Translations under genes and position numbers: made by a program
Notes under the pieces: model-generated
What the model saw: only the letters and a program-made list of their open reading frames with translations
What the model was told of the DNA's origin: nothing
The model's database searches: none
Source: Eremococcus coleocola DSM 15696
Lineage (GTDB): Bacteria; Bacillota; Bacilli; Lactobacillales; Aerococcaceae
Assembly (NCBI RefSeq): GCF_000428865.1
Contig: NZ_AUAT01000016.1
Span: 1 to 48,713 of the forward strand
Length of the DNA stretch: 48,713 nt
Direction: 5' to 3'
Shown here: positions 33,293 through 43,120 of the stretch, piece after piece
How positions within the stretch are numbered: position 1 is the stretch's first letter
How the letters are laid out: each line of letters opens with the position of its first letter

Positions 33293-36168
33293 GATGGGAA
33301 AATCCTTAACTTATCTTGAATTTCTTGGAAACGATGTCCCAATAGAATGTGGAGTTTACCCATTAAGCCCATGCCTGCCCCATAAACAAAGACTGCAATG
33401 ACCATATCAAAGAGAACTTTAACAAAGGTTAAACCACGTCCTACTGTGCCAAACAGACGATTTAAAGCGATATTCCAGGCTCCGGTGATTAACAGCATAA
33501 CCCCAGATACGATAATAATCGCAGTCAAATCTGAAATAAGTTTGGCAAAGTCAAATTCTAAATGACGATGAAGTTCAAAGCACATTAAAAGTGAGGCGAC
33601 TAAGAAGGCAAAGAGAGTGGCTGCTAAAGCTCCATGAGCTTGGAAAACAGCTACAAATGGATACTGGGCCAAGGCTTTAACTAGGAGTCCAATTAGGAGA
33701 TAGCGAATGGCCATCCGGCGCTGATCCATCGATTGCAAAATCGTTGAAAGAACAGTATAAGCCCCTAGGAAAATAGAGGATAAAGATCCGGTAATTAGTA
33801 GACCCGGTCCGGCTGGGGCTCCATTGGCATAGAAGAGATGGTAAATATTATCTGAAATAGCAACCATCCCAAAAGATGCGGGTAACATGATAAACATGAA
33901 AATCACTAAAATACGTTGGACTAAATCAGACGTAGCCCGCACATCTTTTTTAGCAAACAAGCTGGTTACAGATGGAATCGCAGACGCCGCCATCGCAACT
34001 GCTAGAGAAATAATAATCATCATTAACTTATCCACATCCAAGGACAAGGTTCCATATAATTCAGAAATTTCAATTAATAGAAGGGGTGACGTTGCCTGCA
34101 TAATTTGACTAAAACTATAGGTATCAATCAATTGGGCAATAATAATTCCAGAGCCTAATAAAACAAATGGAATTGAGTCCCGAATCAGTAATTTGAAACT
34201 TTCCTTGAAGTCAATACTTACCTTATTTGGCGATGCTTGAACCAAACTAGTAATGGTTTTTTGTTGCCGCCATAATAAGTAAATCAAATAGACAAGGGAT
34301 AGGAGTGCCCCGATAAAAGCAGCAAAGGTGGAGTGCACCACTGCCTGAGTGACATCACCTGAATAGATTTTCATAATGGCATAGGTTAAGGCTAGCATAT
34401 AGATAACCCGGGCAATTTGTTCAATAATTTGAGAGACAGCCGTTGGTTTCATGTCATTAAAGCCTTGGAAATACCCTCTTAATAAGGACATCATCGGCAA
34501 GATTAATAAGGCTGGGACCAAGGACCGAATAACCAGGGTTGCACCCTCAGGATTAATGGTTGGCGATTGTTCCGCTAAAGCAGGTGCTAAAGCAAAGAGT
34601 AACCCACCGGATACGATCCCGGTGACTAACATGATAACCATGGCATAACGGAATAGTTTTTGAGCGACTCCATATTCTTTCTTGGAATGGAAATAAGCCA
34701 TTAACTTAGCAATTGCTGATGGAAAGCCAGCGGTTGCTAAGGCTAAAAATAGTGAGTATGGTTTATAACCTACTGAATATAAGGAGTTGGCTTGAGTATA
34801 TTCAGCGCCTAACCAAGCAGCCCATGGAATAATATAAATTGCACCTAAGATTCTAGAGAAAATCGAACCTACAGTCATCCAAATTGTGCCAGAGACAAAG
34901 TGGTCGGACCTAGCCTGGTCAGCTGACTCAGTTATATGATTCAAATCTTCATCCATTACTTCGCTTTCAAAGTGTGATTCAGGCTCAAGTGTCTCCTCAT
35001 CTTCTACATCGAGGTCAGGGGTAATTTCATTTTCTACTAAATAATCCGCTTCAGCTTGTTCTTCTTCCGCCTTAATCACCGCATCAATCACACCTACTTG
35101 CTCAAGAGTGTTATCTAAGATAATCTCATGGGTATTGTGGAGCGCTGCCATTTCTTGGTCAAGTTCAGACTGCTGTTTAGTTTGAGCTTCTTTAGCAGCC
35201 GCTTGCGCCCATTCTTCTTCAAAATCGCGATTGGCTTGGTTAAAGGCTTCATCCTCATCAATATCCACAAGGTCTGCATCAACTAAATCAGCTTCCTCAG
35301 TAATGGATGGTTTAGTTTGGGCTTCAACTTCAAGATTATGGTCAAGCTGGGCTTCACTTTCCTCTGATGAAGCAACCCTCTCATCTTCATAAACAAGTGC
35401 CTCATCTGCTTCAATAGGCTGAGCTTCTAATTTTTTTGCATCAGCCAAGTCCATATCATCAAGAGAGTCAGCTTCAATTGCTTCGCCCTCGTTTTCTTCG
35501 GTCTTATCCGAATTAGTTAAACGGTCAAAGAAGCTGGCTGATTTAGCACGAAATGACCCAACGAGGTCACCAATTTTAGGACTCGAAGCTTGATCATTGG
35601 GACTAAAGTAGTCATCTTCTTCCTCGACTTGATTATATAAGGTTTCAAAATCCTCATAATCATCATCAACTTCTGCTGGATTAAGGTTCATTTCAGTTTC
35701 ACTTGTCGCTTGCTTGGCTTTAAACTGGTTTAAAAAATCATGCCAGCGCTGCGGCAATGATTTGTCTTGATGGACAGGTTGACCTAGTTCTGCTGGTCTT
35801 TCTTCATTTTCTTCAAAATCAGGCCCTTCATAGTAAGCCTTGGCAAACTCATAGTCATCATATTCAACATCACCCTCGGATGTCTGAGCTGAAGCCAAGG
35901 CACCCTCATCAGCTTCCAAGCCCCTAGAAAAATCTTGTTCTCTAGACCCTTCTTCTTGTTCACGGGCTTGACGATCAAAGAAATCTTCATCATAGCCTTG
36001 GGGATTCAGATGGCTTTCCTCAGGACGAGCTTCATAGAGACGCTGATTATAAAAATTACGAATCCGTTTTAATTCATCTTCGGTAAATTGAATGGTATCT
36101 GCGAGATCACGACGATAATGGCCCTTGTCTTGAGCATCTTGTTTTAAATCATGTTCATCTTGCGTCAA
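33289..36168 (-). CDS. MurJ/SpoVB-like lipid flippase (MVF/MATE superfamily) with a ~420-residue acidic N-terminal extension
   Basis: 959 residues. The C-terminal ~540 (from SGTIWMTVGSIFSRILGAIYIIP, about residue 422) has around 14 membrane helices of the polysaccharide-transport/SpoVB-MurJ family, which flips lipid-linked cell-wall precursors; Firmicute relatives (YtgP/SpoVB) are about 530-550 residues. The first ~420 residues are cytoplasmic, extremely rich in Glu/Asp/Ala/Gln, and mostly predicted disordered, with a short Phe/Lys-containing stretch (RWHDFLNQFKAK). TTG 36168 is the likely start, behind GGAGGAAAGAAA. Coupled to the pseudouridine synthase downstream; leuS lies upstream with a 23-bp gap. 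Confidence 0.85.
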   Translation of the reverse strand: MTQDEHDLKQDAQDKGHYRRDLADTIQFTEDELKRIRNFYNQRLYEARPEESHLNPQGYDEDFFDRQAREQEEGSREQDFSRGLEADEGALASAQTSEGDVEYDDYEFAKAYYEGPDFEENEERPAELGQPVHQDKSLPQRWHDFLNQFKAKQATSETEMNLNPAEVDDDYEDFETLYNQVEEEDDYFSPNDQASSPKIGDLVGSFRAKSASFFDRLTNSDKTEENEGEAIEADSLDDMDLADAKKLEAQPIEADEALVYEDERVASSEESEAQLDHNLEVEAQTKPSITEEADLVDADLVDIDEDEAFNQANRDFEEEWAQAAAKEAQTKQQSELDQEMAALHNTHEIILDNTLEQVGVIDAVIKAEEEQAEADYLVENEITPDLDVEDEETLEPESHFESEVMDEDLNHITESADQARSDHFVSGTIWMTVGSIFSRILGAIYIIPWAAWLGAEYTQANSLYSVGYKPYSLFLALATAGFPSAIAKLMAYFHSKKEYGVAQKLFRYAMVIMLVTGIVSGGLLFALAPALAEQSPTINPEGATLVIRSLVPALLILPMMSLLRGYFQGFNDMKPTAVSQIIEQIARVIYMLALTYAIMKIYSGDVTQAVVHSTFAAFIGALLSLVYLIYLLWRQQKTITSLVQASPNKVSIDFKESFKLLIRDSIPFVLLGSGIIIAQLIDTYSFSQIMQATSPLLLIEISELYGTLSLDVDKLMMIIISLAVAMAASAIPSVTSLFAKKDVRATSDLVQRILVIFMFIMLPASFGMVAISDNIYHLFYANGAPAGPGLLITGSLSSIFLGAYTVLSTILQSMDQRRMAIRYLLIGLLVKALAQYPFVAVFQAHGALAATLFAFLVASLLMCFELHRHLEFDFAKLISDLTAIIIVSGVMLLITGAWNIALNRLFGTVGRGLTFVKVLFDMVIAVFVYGAGMGLMGKLHILLGHRFQEIQDKLRIFPS

Positions 36169-36191
36169 TTTCTTTCCTCCTCATTCAATCG

Positions 36192-38615
36192 TTAATTAGC
36201 TACGATGTTAACCAAGCGACCAGGAACAGCAATTACTTTACGAATAGTTTTACTGGCTAATAAATCTTTGACTTCTTCATTGGCTAATACTAGGGCTTCT
36301 AAAGCTTCCCGGTCTAGGTCAGTGGCAACATCCATCTTGGTTTTAATTTTACCATTCAACTGGATAACAATCTCAACGGTATTATCAATAGTAAGCTCTT
36401 CTTCATAACTTGGCCATGGCACATAGCTAATCGATTCTTGGTGCCCCAAGATTGACCAAATTTCTTCCATTAAGTGAGGTGCAATTGGCGCTAGCAATTG
36501 GACAAAACCTTCTGCATACTGACGTGGAATAATTGTTTGGTCTTTAGCTTCATTTAAGAAGACCATTAATTGTGAAATAGCTGTATTAAAGTGAAGGTTT
36601 TCTAAGTCTTCGGTCACTTTCTTAACCGTTTGATGGTAAACCTTGGTTAGAGCGTCATCATCAGAGTCTTGCACACTGGCTTTCAATTGACCCGTTTCTT
36701 CGTCGACCAATAAGCGCCATACCCGGTCAAGGAAACGACGACTACCTTCAAGGCCATTTTCAGACCAAGCAATTGAAGCATCCAAAGGTCCCATGAACAT
36801 TTCATACACCCGGAGGGTGTCGGCACCATATTCCTTCACAACGTCGTCTGGATTGACCACATTGCCTTTTGATTTAGACATTTTTTCATTATTAGAGCCT
36901 AAAATCATTCCTTGGTTATAAAGACGTTGGAAAGGTTCCTTAGTTGGGACTACACCTAAATCATACAAGAACTTATGCCAGAAGCGGGCATACAATAAGT
37001 GAAGTACAGCATGTTCGGCCCCACCAATGTATAAGTCAACTGGTAACCATTTGGCTAATTTATCAGGGGCAGCTAAGGCTTCTTTGTTGTCAGGATCGAT
37101 ATAACGGAGGAAATACCAAGAAGAACCCGCCCATTGTGGCATGGTGTGGGTTTCCCGTTTCCCTTCCATTCCGGTCTTAGGATCCACTACATTTACCCAG
37201 TCTTCAATCCGAGCTAAAGGTGATTCCCCAGTGCCAGAGGGTTGAATTTGGTCGGTCTTTGGTAACATGACTGGGAGTTGGTCTTCCGGCACTAACGTCG
37301 TGGTGCCATCTTCCCAATGGATGACTGGGATTGGTTCACCCCAATAACGTTGACGGGAGAAGAGCCAATCACGGAGACGATAGTTTATTTTACCTTTACC
37401 AACGCCTTTTTCTTCAAGCCATTGGATCATGGTTAGAATCGCTTGAGCATTATCCATGCCATTTAAGAATTCAGAATTATAATGGAGGCCTGAGCCAGTA
37501 AAGGCTTGATCTTGCCCCGCATCGCCCGTTTCAATAATAAATTTAATTGGTAATTGATGTTTAGTCGCGAATTCAAAATCACGGTCGTCATGGGCTGGCA
37601 CCGCCATGACCGCCCCGGTCCCGTATGAGGCTAGGACATAATCAGCAATCCACAATGGCAATTCTTCACCATTGACTGGATTAATTACATAAGCTCCTGT
37701 GAAGACTCCAGATTTTTCCTTATTCAAGGAAGTCCGTTCCATATCAGATTTAAGTTCAGCTTCCTTAATATAGTTGGCCACGATTTGGGCTTGATCTGGA
37801 CTAGTAATCGCTTCTACTAAATCATGTTCTGGTGCAAGCACTGCATAAGTCGCGCCGAATAAGGTATCCGGACGCGTCGTAAAGACCGTAATCTTATGGT
37901 CAGTTCCCTTGACTTGGAAATCAACTTGGGCCCCTTCAGATTTACCAATCCAATTCCGTTGCATGGCCTTGACAGATTCTGGCCAATCAACCTCTTCAAG
38001 GTCTTCTAATAAACGGTCTGCATAAGCCGTAATCTTAAGAACCCATTGCCGCATTGGTTTACGATAGACTGGATGACCCCCCCGTTCAGATAGACCATCA
38101 ATAACCTCTTCATTCGCCAAAACTGTACCTAAAGCGGGACACCAGTTCACTGCCACTTCTTCTTCATAAGCTAAGCCACGTTTATATAATTCAGAGAAAA
38201 TCCATTGGGTCCATTTATAAAATTCAGGATCTGTAGTATTAACTTCCCGGTCCCAATCATAAGAGAAACCCAAAGACTTAATTTGGCGTTTAAAGTTTTG
38301 AATATTTTCCGCCGTGAAGTCAGCTGGATCATGGCCGGTATCCAAGGCGTATTGTTCCGCAGGTAAGCCAAAAGCGTCCCAACCCATAGGGTGAAGCACG
38401 TCATAACCTTGGGCCCGTTTCATCCGTGAAATAATATCAGTCGCTGTATAACCTTCTGGGTGACCGACGTGAAGGCCTTGACCTGAAGGATAAGGGAACA
38501 TATCTAGCGCATAATACTTAGGATGGTCTGCCCCCCGGTCTAGGGTTTTGAAGGTTTGATTTTGATCCCAGAAATCTTGCCATTTTTGCTCGATTAAACG
38601 ATGTTGATAAGTCAT
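36192..38615 (-). CDS. leuS: Leucine-tRNA ligase
   Basis: 807 residues, normal for bacterial LeuRS. The class I motifs are HVGH (49-52, in [16 protein letters not shown]) and KMSKS (about 577, in [10 protein letters not shown]). The CP1 editing domain (about 220-420) includes [12 protein letters not shown] and the [18 protein letters not shown] segment, so editing should be active. Charges tRNA-Leu in the cytoplasm. A T-box leader upstream controls expression; the start ATG 38615 follows AAAGAGGC. Followed closely by the flippase gene. Confidence 0.96.
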   Translation of the reverse strand: MTYQHRLIEQKWQDFWDQNQTFKTLDRGADHPKYYALDMFPYPSGQGLHVGHPEGYTATDIISRMKRAQGYDVLHPMGWDAFGLPAEQYALDTGHDPADFTAENIQNFKRQIKSLGFSYDWDREVNTTDPEFYKWTQWIFSELYKRGLAYEEEVAVNWCPALGTVLANEEVIDGLSERGGHPVYRKPMRQWVLKITAYADRLLEDLEEVDWPESVKAMQRNWIGKSEGAQVDFQVKGTDHKITVFTTRPDTLFGATYAVLAPEHDLVEAITSPDQAQIVANYIKEAELKSDMERTSLNKEKSGVFTGAYVINPVNGEELPLWIADYVLASYGTGAVMAVPAHDDRDFEFATKHQLPIKFIIETGDAGQDQAFTGSGLHYNSEFLNGMDNAQAILTMIQWLEEKGVGKGKINYRLRDWLFSRQRYWGEPIPVIHWEDGTTTLVPEDQLPVMLPKTDQIQPSGTGESPLARIEDWVNVVDPKTGMEGKRETHTMPQWAGSSWYFLRYIDPDNKEALAAPDKLAKWLPVDLYIGGAEHAVLHLLYARFWHKFLYDLGVVPTKEPFQRLYNQGMILGSNNEKMSKSKGNVVNPDDVVKEYGADTLRVYEMFMGPLDASIAWSENGLEGSRRFLDRVWRLLVDEETGQLKASVQDSDDDALTKVYHQTVKKVTEDLENLHFNTAISQLMVFLNEAKDQTIIPRQYAEGFVQLLAPIAPHLMEEIWSILGHQESISYVPWPSYEEELTIDNTVEIVIQLNGKIKTKMDVATDLDREALEALVLANEEVKDLLASKTIRKVIAVPGRLVNIVAN

Positions 38616-38659
38616 TTTTTATTGCCTCTTTCTTTTTATTCAGATGGTTGGCTGATTTT

Positions 38660-38905
38660 TGCTCCTAAAAGCAAAAAATCCCATATGAAATAAACTTCAT
38701 ATAGGACGTTGAAAACGCGGTACCACCTATTTTTGTGCGCCAAGCGCACCTCTATGCCTTAACGCGGTCAGACGAGTGCTGTTAGCAAGGCTTGGCAGCA
38801 CCAGGTTTTATTAGATGAGTTCAACGGATAACTTCACTTATTTGCACCGACCATAAGCTCTCTACAGAAGTCTAAAGTTTACTAGTTCTAATCCCTTTAT
38901 TTATT
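38660..38905 (-). promoter_or_regulatory. T-box riboswitch of leuS
   Basis: The conserved element AGGTGGTACCGCG (38728-38716 on the minus strand) is followed by a terminator stem (CTATATGAA/TTTCATATGG) with a T-run near 38680-38670. An upstream Stem I region contains a CTC triplet (Leu codon) near 38820 that could be the specifier, in the context GAACTCAT. Responds to uncharged tRNA-Leu. Confidence 0.88.
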
Positions 38906-38911
38906 AGGTAT

Positions 38912-38940
38912 AATATAGCATAGCAAGCCTTATTTAGCAA
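38912..38940 (-). promoter_or_regulatory. Promoter of the leuS leader
   Basis: TTGCTA (38940-38935), 17-bp spacer, TATATT (38917-38912) on the minus strand. Confidence 0.65.
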
Positions 38941-38966
38941 TCATTGCTCCTTATCTAAAGAAAGAG

Positions 38967-39560
38967 ATGACTTCGATGCAATCTGCCCTCCATTATTCCC
39001 ACCAACTCCTAACTGCTCTTATTGACCGCTTTCCTAAAGGGACTTTTGTTGATGCCACCTTGGGAAATGGCCACGATACCGCCTTTATCTTACAAAAACC
39101 TAATTTTCATGGGCAGGTCCTAGCCTTTGATATCCAAGATCAAGCCCTCACCAATAGCCAAGACCGCTTAAACAAATTAGGCCTTGACCCAAGCCGCTAT
39201 CAATTAATCCATGATAGCCATGCCAACCTAGAAGCTCATCTGACTCCTGGGCAAAAATTACAGGCCGCCATTTTTAATTTAGGCTATCTGCCCGGGGGCG
39301 ACCACCAAATCACCACCCAATGGCAATCTACGTTAACTGCTATAAAGACTTTGGCCCAACATTTAGACCTACACGGTCAACTAATTTTGGTGATTTATTT
39401 GGGCCACCCTCAAGGGCAGGTGGAATCCACTAAACTTTTAGCTGAAGTCAGCCAATGGTCCCAAACAGAATTCCAGGTCCTCCAATATCAATTTCTTAAT
39501 CAGGCCAACCAACCGCCTTATGTTATCGTGATTGAACGGATAAAAACTGCAAAGGTTTGA
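38967..39560 (+). CDS. mnmM: tRNA 5-aminomethyl-2-thiouridine methyltransferase MnmM (YtqB family)
   Basis: 197 residues. SAM motif I VDATLGNGHDTAF (about residues 28-40), then VLAFDIQDQAL, and the family motif AAIFNLGYLPGGDHQITT. B. subtilis YtqB/MnmM completes mnm5s2U at the wobble position of tRNA; assignment here rests on this similarity. Start at 38967 (AAAGAAAGAG upstream); an in-frame ATG at 38976 is possible. It is divergent from leuS, as in several Firmicutes. Confidence 0.85.
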   Translation: MTSMQSALHYSHQLLTALIDRFPKGTFVDATLGNGHDTAFILQKPNFHGQVLAFDIQDQALTNSQDRLNKLGLDPSRYQLIHDSHANLEAHLTPGQKLQAAIFNLGYLPGGDHQITTQWQSTLTAIKTLAQHLDLHGQLILVIYLGHPQGQVESTKLLAEVSQWSQTEFQVLQYQFLNQANQPPYVIVIERIKTAKV

Positions 39561-39671
39561 TAAAGATATTATGTCTAAAATTATTGGGAGCGGGCAAAAA
39601 GTAGAAAAACAGAATCTCTTATTTTTGCTAATTTATAGAAAATTTTATTATCTTCTAGTTTTTTTAGAATA

Positions 39672-40139
39672 TTAAATTAGCTGTTCATAAACTTTCTCAT
39701 CAAAAATGCTAAGTAAACTATTTCTCTTTAATTTCCTATAAAGACAAGTGCTTATTATAAACATCATAAGCGCCAGAATCAATGTAGCAATCATTTGTCC
39801 AATTGCGGCAGCGGGGATGGGTTGCAATGGCCATGGTTCGATAAAAATTGATGAGCAGACTCGGAAAATACAGACAAGAGTTAGGAAAAAGTAAAAGTAA
39901 ATAACTTCCTGATTGCCTGATAAAGCCTTCTTTCCTAAAATAATCAGCATTAGACTCAATCCAAAAAGCAGAAAGGAAAAGCAATAGTTTGTATAGTCGA
40001 TTCCAACGATAAGATTTTCATATTGCATTGGCAGATAGTCTTACCACTGAAACATATGGGGCACAAAGAAATGCCAGAAACCCACTAAAGCACTAGCACA
40101 CACTGAAATGAAATAAACAATGCTTAGCCATTTTTTCAT
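39672..40139 (-). pseudogene. Small membrane protein gene with an in-frame stop
   Basis: From ATG 40139 (behind GGAGGCAAACGA) the frame encodes a membrane segment (MKKWLSIVYFISVCASALVG), then TAA at 40043-40041 (codon 33). It continues in the same frame, without shift, through three further hydrophobic helices to the stop at 39672. The parts together would give a four-helix protein of about 155 residues. The downstream part alone has ATG 40028 without a ribosome site. I do not recognise the family (vague likeness to small DUF membrane proteins). Confidence 0.6.
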
Positions 40140-40339
40140 TCGTTTGCCTCCATCCACATAGTCTCATTTATACCCTTATTATACTTTTCCCTACAACTAT
40201 TTAAAGATAAACAGACACTTCAGCTGAATTTAGGTAAAGGACTGGTTACCCTTCTATCTATTTAAATCTATCTGATGACTTCACTTACCATCGTAAATAA
40301 TTACCTTAATAAATTAGCCCCGATAGCTATACAAAAATT

Positions 40340-40391
40340 TATAAAAAACGAACCTCCCTGAAATTGGATTGAATCATCCAACTTTAGGGGG
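40340..40391 (-). terminator. Terminator of metK resembling the IS-end palindrome
   Basis: On the minus strand CCCCCTAAAGTTGGA pairs with TCCAATTTCAGGG around a short loop and is followed by TTCGTTTTTTAT. One arm is identical over 15 bases to the IS-type end at 29330-29344. The 40140-40340 stretch otherwise shows nothing. Confidence 0.75.
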
Positions 40392-40412
40392 AAAAAAGGT
40401 ATCTAAAGTTAA

Positions 40413-41591
40413 TTATTGGGCAAAGTAGGCCTTTAAAGCAGCCACCTTATCCGTTTGTTCCCAAGTTAAATCAATATCAAGGCGACCAAAGTGACCATAG
40501 GCGGCTGTTTGGCGGTAAATTGGTTTTCTTAAGTCTAAACTTTCGATAATACCCCCTGGCGTTAAGTCAAACACAGACCGAATGGCACGTATAATTTTTT
40601 TATCAGAGTAGCTAGAAGAACCAAAGCTATTCACAGCAATAGAAGTTGGTTTAGTCACACCAATAGCATAGGCGATTTGGATTTCGATTTGGTCCGCAAT
40701 TCCAGCGGCCACTAAATTCTTGGCGACATAACGAGCCGCATAAGAAGCTGACCGATCTACCTTGGTAGCATCCTTACCAGAAAAAGCCCCACCCCCATGG
40801 TGGGCTGAGCCACCATAGGTATCTACGATAATTTTCCGGCCAGTTAAACCAGAATCTCCCACTGGACCCCCGACCACAAATTTACCCGTTGGGTTGATAT
40901 AATAAACCGTCTCATCATCTAATAAATGAGCTGGTATCACTGCCTTTACCACATGTTCAATCATGTCTTGGCGAATTTTAACTAAAGAAATTTCCTCCGC
41001 ATGTTGGGTAGAGATGACTATATTATCAATGCGTTGAGCTTGACCCTGCTCATCATATTCAATAGTTACCTGGGTTTTACCATCTGGCCCAAGGTAGGCT
41101 AGTAGTCCACTTTTTCGAACTTCGGCTAAGCGACGGGCTAAACGGTGGGAAAATGCAATCGCTAAAGGCATATATTCTGGGGTTTCGTTAGTGGCATAGC
41201 CAAACATAATCCCTTGGTCTCCAGCCCCAATCTTTTGTTGGTCTGATTGACGGGATTCAATTCCTGCGTCAACCCCTTGTTTGATATCCGGTGATTGCTC
41301 ATCTAAGGAAACCAAGACCGCAACATTGTCTGCATCAAAGCCGTATTTCTTATCCGTATAACCAATCTCACGAATGGTTTGGCGGACTACCGCTTGAATA
41401 TCAACATAGGCCGAGGTGGTAATTTCACCAAATACTAGGACTAGGCCGGTATTGACTGCAGTCTCACAAGCGACCCGGGCATAAGGGTCTTGACTAAGAA
41501 TCGCGTCCAAAATCGCATCTGAAATTTGGTCCGCAATCTTATCAGGATGTCCCTCAGTGACTGACTCAGATGTAAATAAATATTTTTCCAA
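40413..41591 (-). CDS. metK: S-adenosylmethionine synthase
   Basis: 392 residues, normal length. Makes SAM from methionine and ATP, feeding the several methyltransferases in this window. N-terminal [20 protein letters not shown], the [12 protein letters not shown] hexapeptide region and GGGAFSGKD signature are all intact. Start is probably TTG 41591 ([10 protein letters not shown]), because AGGAAG lies 8 bases upstream and no ATG fits. I looked for a SAM-sensing leader (S-box or SMK box) upstream and did not see a clear one. Confidence 0.95.
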   Translation of the reverse strand: MEKYLFTSESVTEGHPDKIADQISDAILDAILSQDPYARVACETAVNTGLVLVFGEITTSAYVDIQAVVRQTIREIGYTDKKYGFDADNVAVLVSLDEQSPDIKQGVDAGIESRQSDQQKIGAGDQGIMFGYATNETPEYMPLAIAFSHRLARRLAEVRKSGLLAYLGPDGKTQVTIEYDEQGQAQRIDNIVISTQHAEEISLVKIRQDMIEHVVKAVIPAHLLDDETVYYINPTGKFVVGGPVGDSGLTGRKIIVDTYGGSAHHGGGAFSGKDATKVDRSASYAARYVAKNLVAAGIADQIEIQIAYAIGVTKPTSIAVNSFGSSSYSDKKIIRAIRSVFDLTPGGIIESLDLRKPIYRQTAAYGHFGRLDIDLTWEQTDKVAALKAYFAQ

Positions 41592-41737
41592 AAATAATCT
41601 TCCTTTCCAGCATGTTTTTTGCTGTAGTAAATATTACAATCTTTACAAATGTAAGGATTTTTAATTTTCCATTGATACAACAAGGATTATACCTTATTAT
41701 TAATATGAATGATAGTAATATGGAAAGGCTAGTCAAG

Positions 41738-42538
41738 ATGAAAAAATTTATAAATTATTTACAAAACCCTTACCTCAAGATCTTTATCGCCCCCCTCTCT
41801 TTGATACTTTTTGGCGCTATTATGGGGGTAAGCCACAGTCAATCACCTAAGTGGTTAGCGGTAATCTTACTTTATTTGATTGCACTCACTTCACAATTAA
41901 CCTTACATTTTCTACATTTAAAATTTGACCGTGAGAGTTCAATTACTGACAATCCCTTGTTGCTAAGGATTCTACAAGGCCTGATGATTTTAGCTGCGAT
42001 TCTTTTAATGATTCGCCAACATTGGATTATTATTTTGCTCATTCTATTTTATTTAATTTATACCCACATCATCTATTACCCTTATAATATTTCCAATACG
42101 ATTTATGCCTATATTTTAGCTATTTTCTATGAAAGCTTTATCCTCAACATCATAGCTTACTATTCCCAAGTTGGTGCCATTAATAATGATTTGCTGATTC
42201 ATTTAATTCCAATTGTTCTTATGTTTGCAGGGATTTATATTCAAACTTTCCACTTAAAAGATGAACTTTCTATTTATCAACCCTCTAAACTTTGGCCCCG
42301 TTTACGTTATCTAGGTTATATTCTAAGTTTTCTTGCCTTAGCTCTAGGCTTCTATTTTAGTTTACCAAGCCGTTCCTACTTTTTAGTTCAAATTCTTTGC
42401 TTATTAGTTTCAGGTTTTGCCTTAATACCAAGCCTGGTTGTTACCAAAAATTCTGACCAGAGCCAACGGAAAATAAATTATTTATCCGCGGTCTTAAGTA
42501 TCTTCACTATCATTTATAGCCTCAGTGTTCTTTTCTAA
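41738..42538 (+). CDS. Multi-pass membrane protein of unknown function (UbiA-like topology)
   Basis: 266 residues from ATG 41738, chosen because GGAAAGG lies nine bases upstream; the frame is open further upstream (to 41612) but into the metK promoter region. About eight hydrophobic helices are predicted, with the N-terminal LQNPYLKIFIAPLSLILFGAI. The arrangement resembles UbiA/MenA prenyltransferases, but the Asp-rich NDxxDxxxD motif is absent. It is divergent from metK and ends at a strong bidirectional terminator. Function unknown. Confidence 0.65.
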   Translation: MKKFINYLQNPYLKIFIAPLSLILFGAIMGVSHSQSPKWLAVILLYLIALTSQLTLHFLHLKFDRESSITDNPLLLRILQGLMILAAILLMIRQHWIIILLILFYLIYTHIIYYPYNISNTIYAYILAIFYESFILNIIAYYSQVGAINNDLLIHLIPIVLMFAGIYIQTFHLKDELSIYQPSKLWPRLRYLGYILSFLALALGFYFSLPSRSYFLVQILCLLVSGFALIPSLVVTKNSDQSQRKINYLSAVLSIFTIIYSLSVLF

Positions 42539-42544
42539 TAATCA

Positions 42545-42582
42545 AAAAACGTCTTAATCCTTAATCGGATTAAGACGTTTTT
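42545..42582. terminator. Bidirectional rho-independent terminator
   Basis: Stem AAACGTCTTAATCC/GGATTAAGACGTTT with a 6-nt loop, flanked by As and Ts, between the convergent membrane-protein gene and FrdA fragment. Confidence 0.92.
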
Positions 42583-42600
42583 ATTATTTAGACTGTTAAA

Positions 42601-43002
42601 CTATTCTTTAACAAATGAGGTTGCTTGGTTACCAGCTTGACGACCGAATACAATATTATCGGCTACAGCCTTACCACCAAGCCGGTTAGAACCGTGGACG
42701 CCACCAACTACTTCACCGGCTGCATAAAGTCCAGAAATAGCTCGGCTATCTTCATTTAAAACTTGTGCCTCAGTATTGATAGACCAACCACCCATGGTAT
42801 GATGAATTCCCGGTGCAATTTGGATTGCATAGAAAGGTGCTTTAGATAAGTCATATTCCATACCGGTTTCACGTTCAAATTCGCCATATTTACCAGTAGC
42901 AACGGCTGATTCTGAAACATATTCCTCAGAGTGAACGATTGGCATTTGCGCAGCTAACAGTCCAGTTAAAACTAAACTTAACGAAAACTTCTAAAATTTC
43001 AT
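42601..43002 (-). pseudogene. Fumarate reductase flavoprotein (FrdA/urocanate-reductase type), internally deleted
   Basis: ATG 43002 (behind AAGGGAGAGTT) starts a signal-peptide-like sequence, but codon 4 is TAG; reading on gives KFSLSLVLTGLLAAQ. At about residue 20 it joins the last ~110 residues of a secreted flavoprotein: PFYAIQIAPGIHHTMGG, GLYAAGEVVGGVHGSNRLGG and VFGRQAGNQA. The whole FAD-binding N-terminal half (~400 residues) is gone. The flavoprotein would have acted outside the membrane as a terminal reductase. Two lesions, so non-functional. Confidence 0.8.
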
Positions 43003-43086
43003 AACTCTCCCTTCTCATTCACACATCATAAAACATTCCTCCACAAGTTTGTAAGTGTTTTCTTATCATATTTTAATAAAAATAGA

Positions 43087-43110
43087 GGACTGGGCAAAAA
43101 AATCCAGTCC
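43087..43110 (-). terminator. Terminator of the ppdK operon
   Basis: Stem GGACTGG/CCAGTCC followed on the minus strand by TCTATTTTT, 10 bp past the PSRP stop. Confidence 0.8.
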
Positions 43111-43120
43111 CTTTAACTAT

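Noticed and set aside
33887-34108. Plus-strand frames inside the flippase and other long minus-strand genes
   Set aside because: They lie wholly within clear genes on the opposite strand, lack ribosome sites and match no family.
41592-41737. SAM-sensing riboswitch (S-box or SMK box) upstream of metK
   Set aside because: No conserved core could be found; the sequence before the ribosome site is short and AT-rich.
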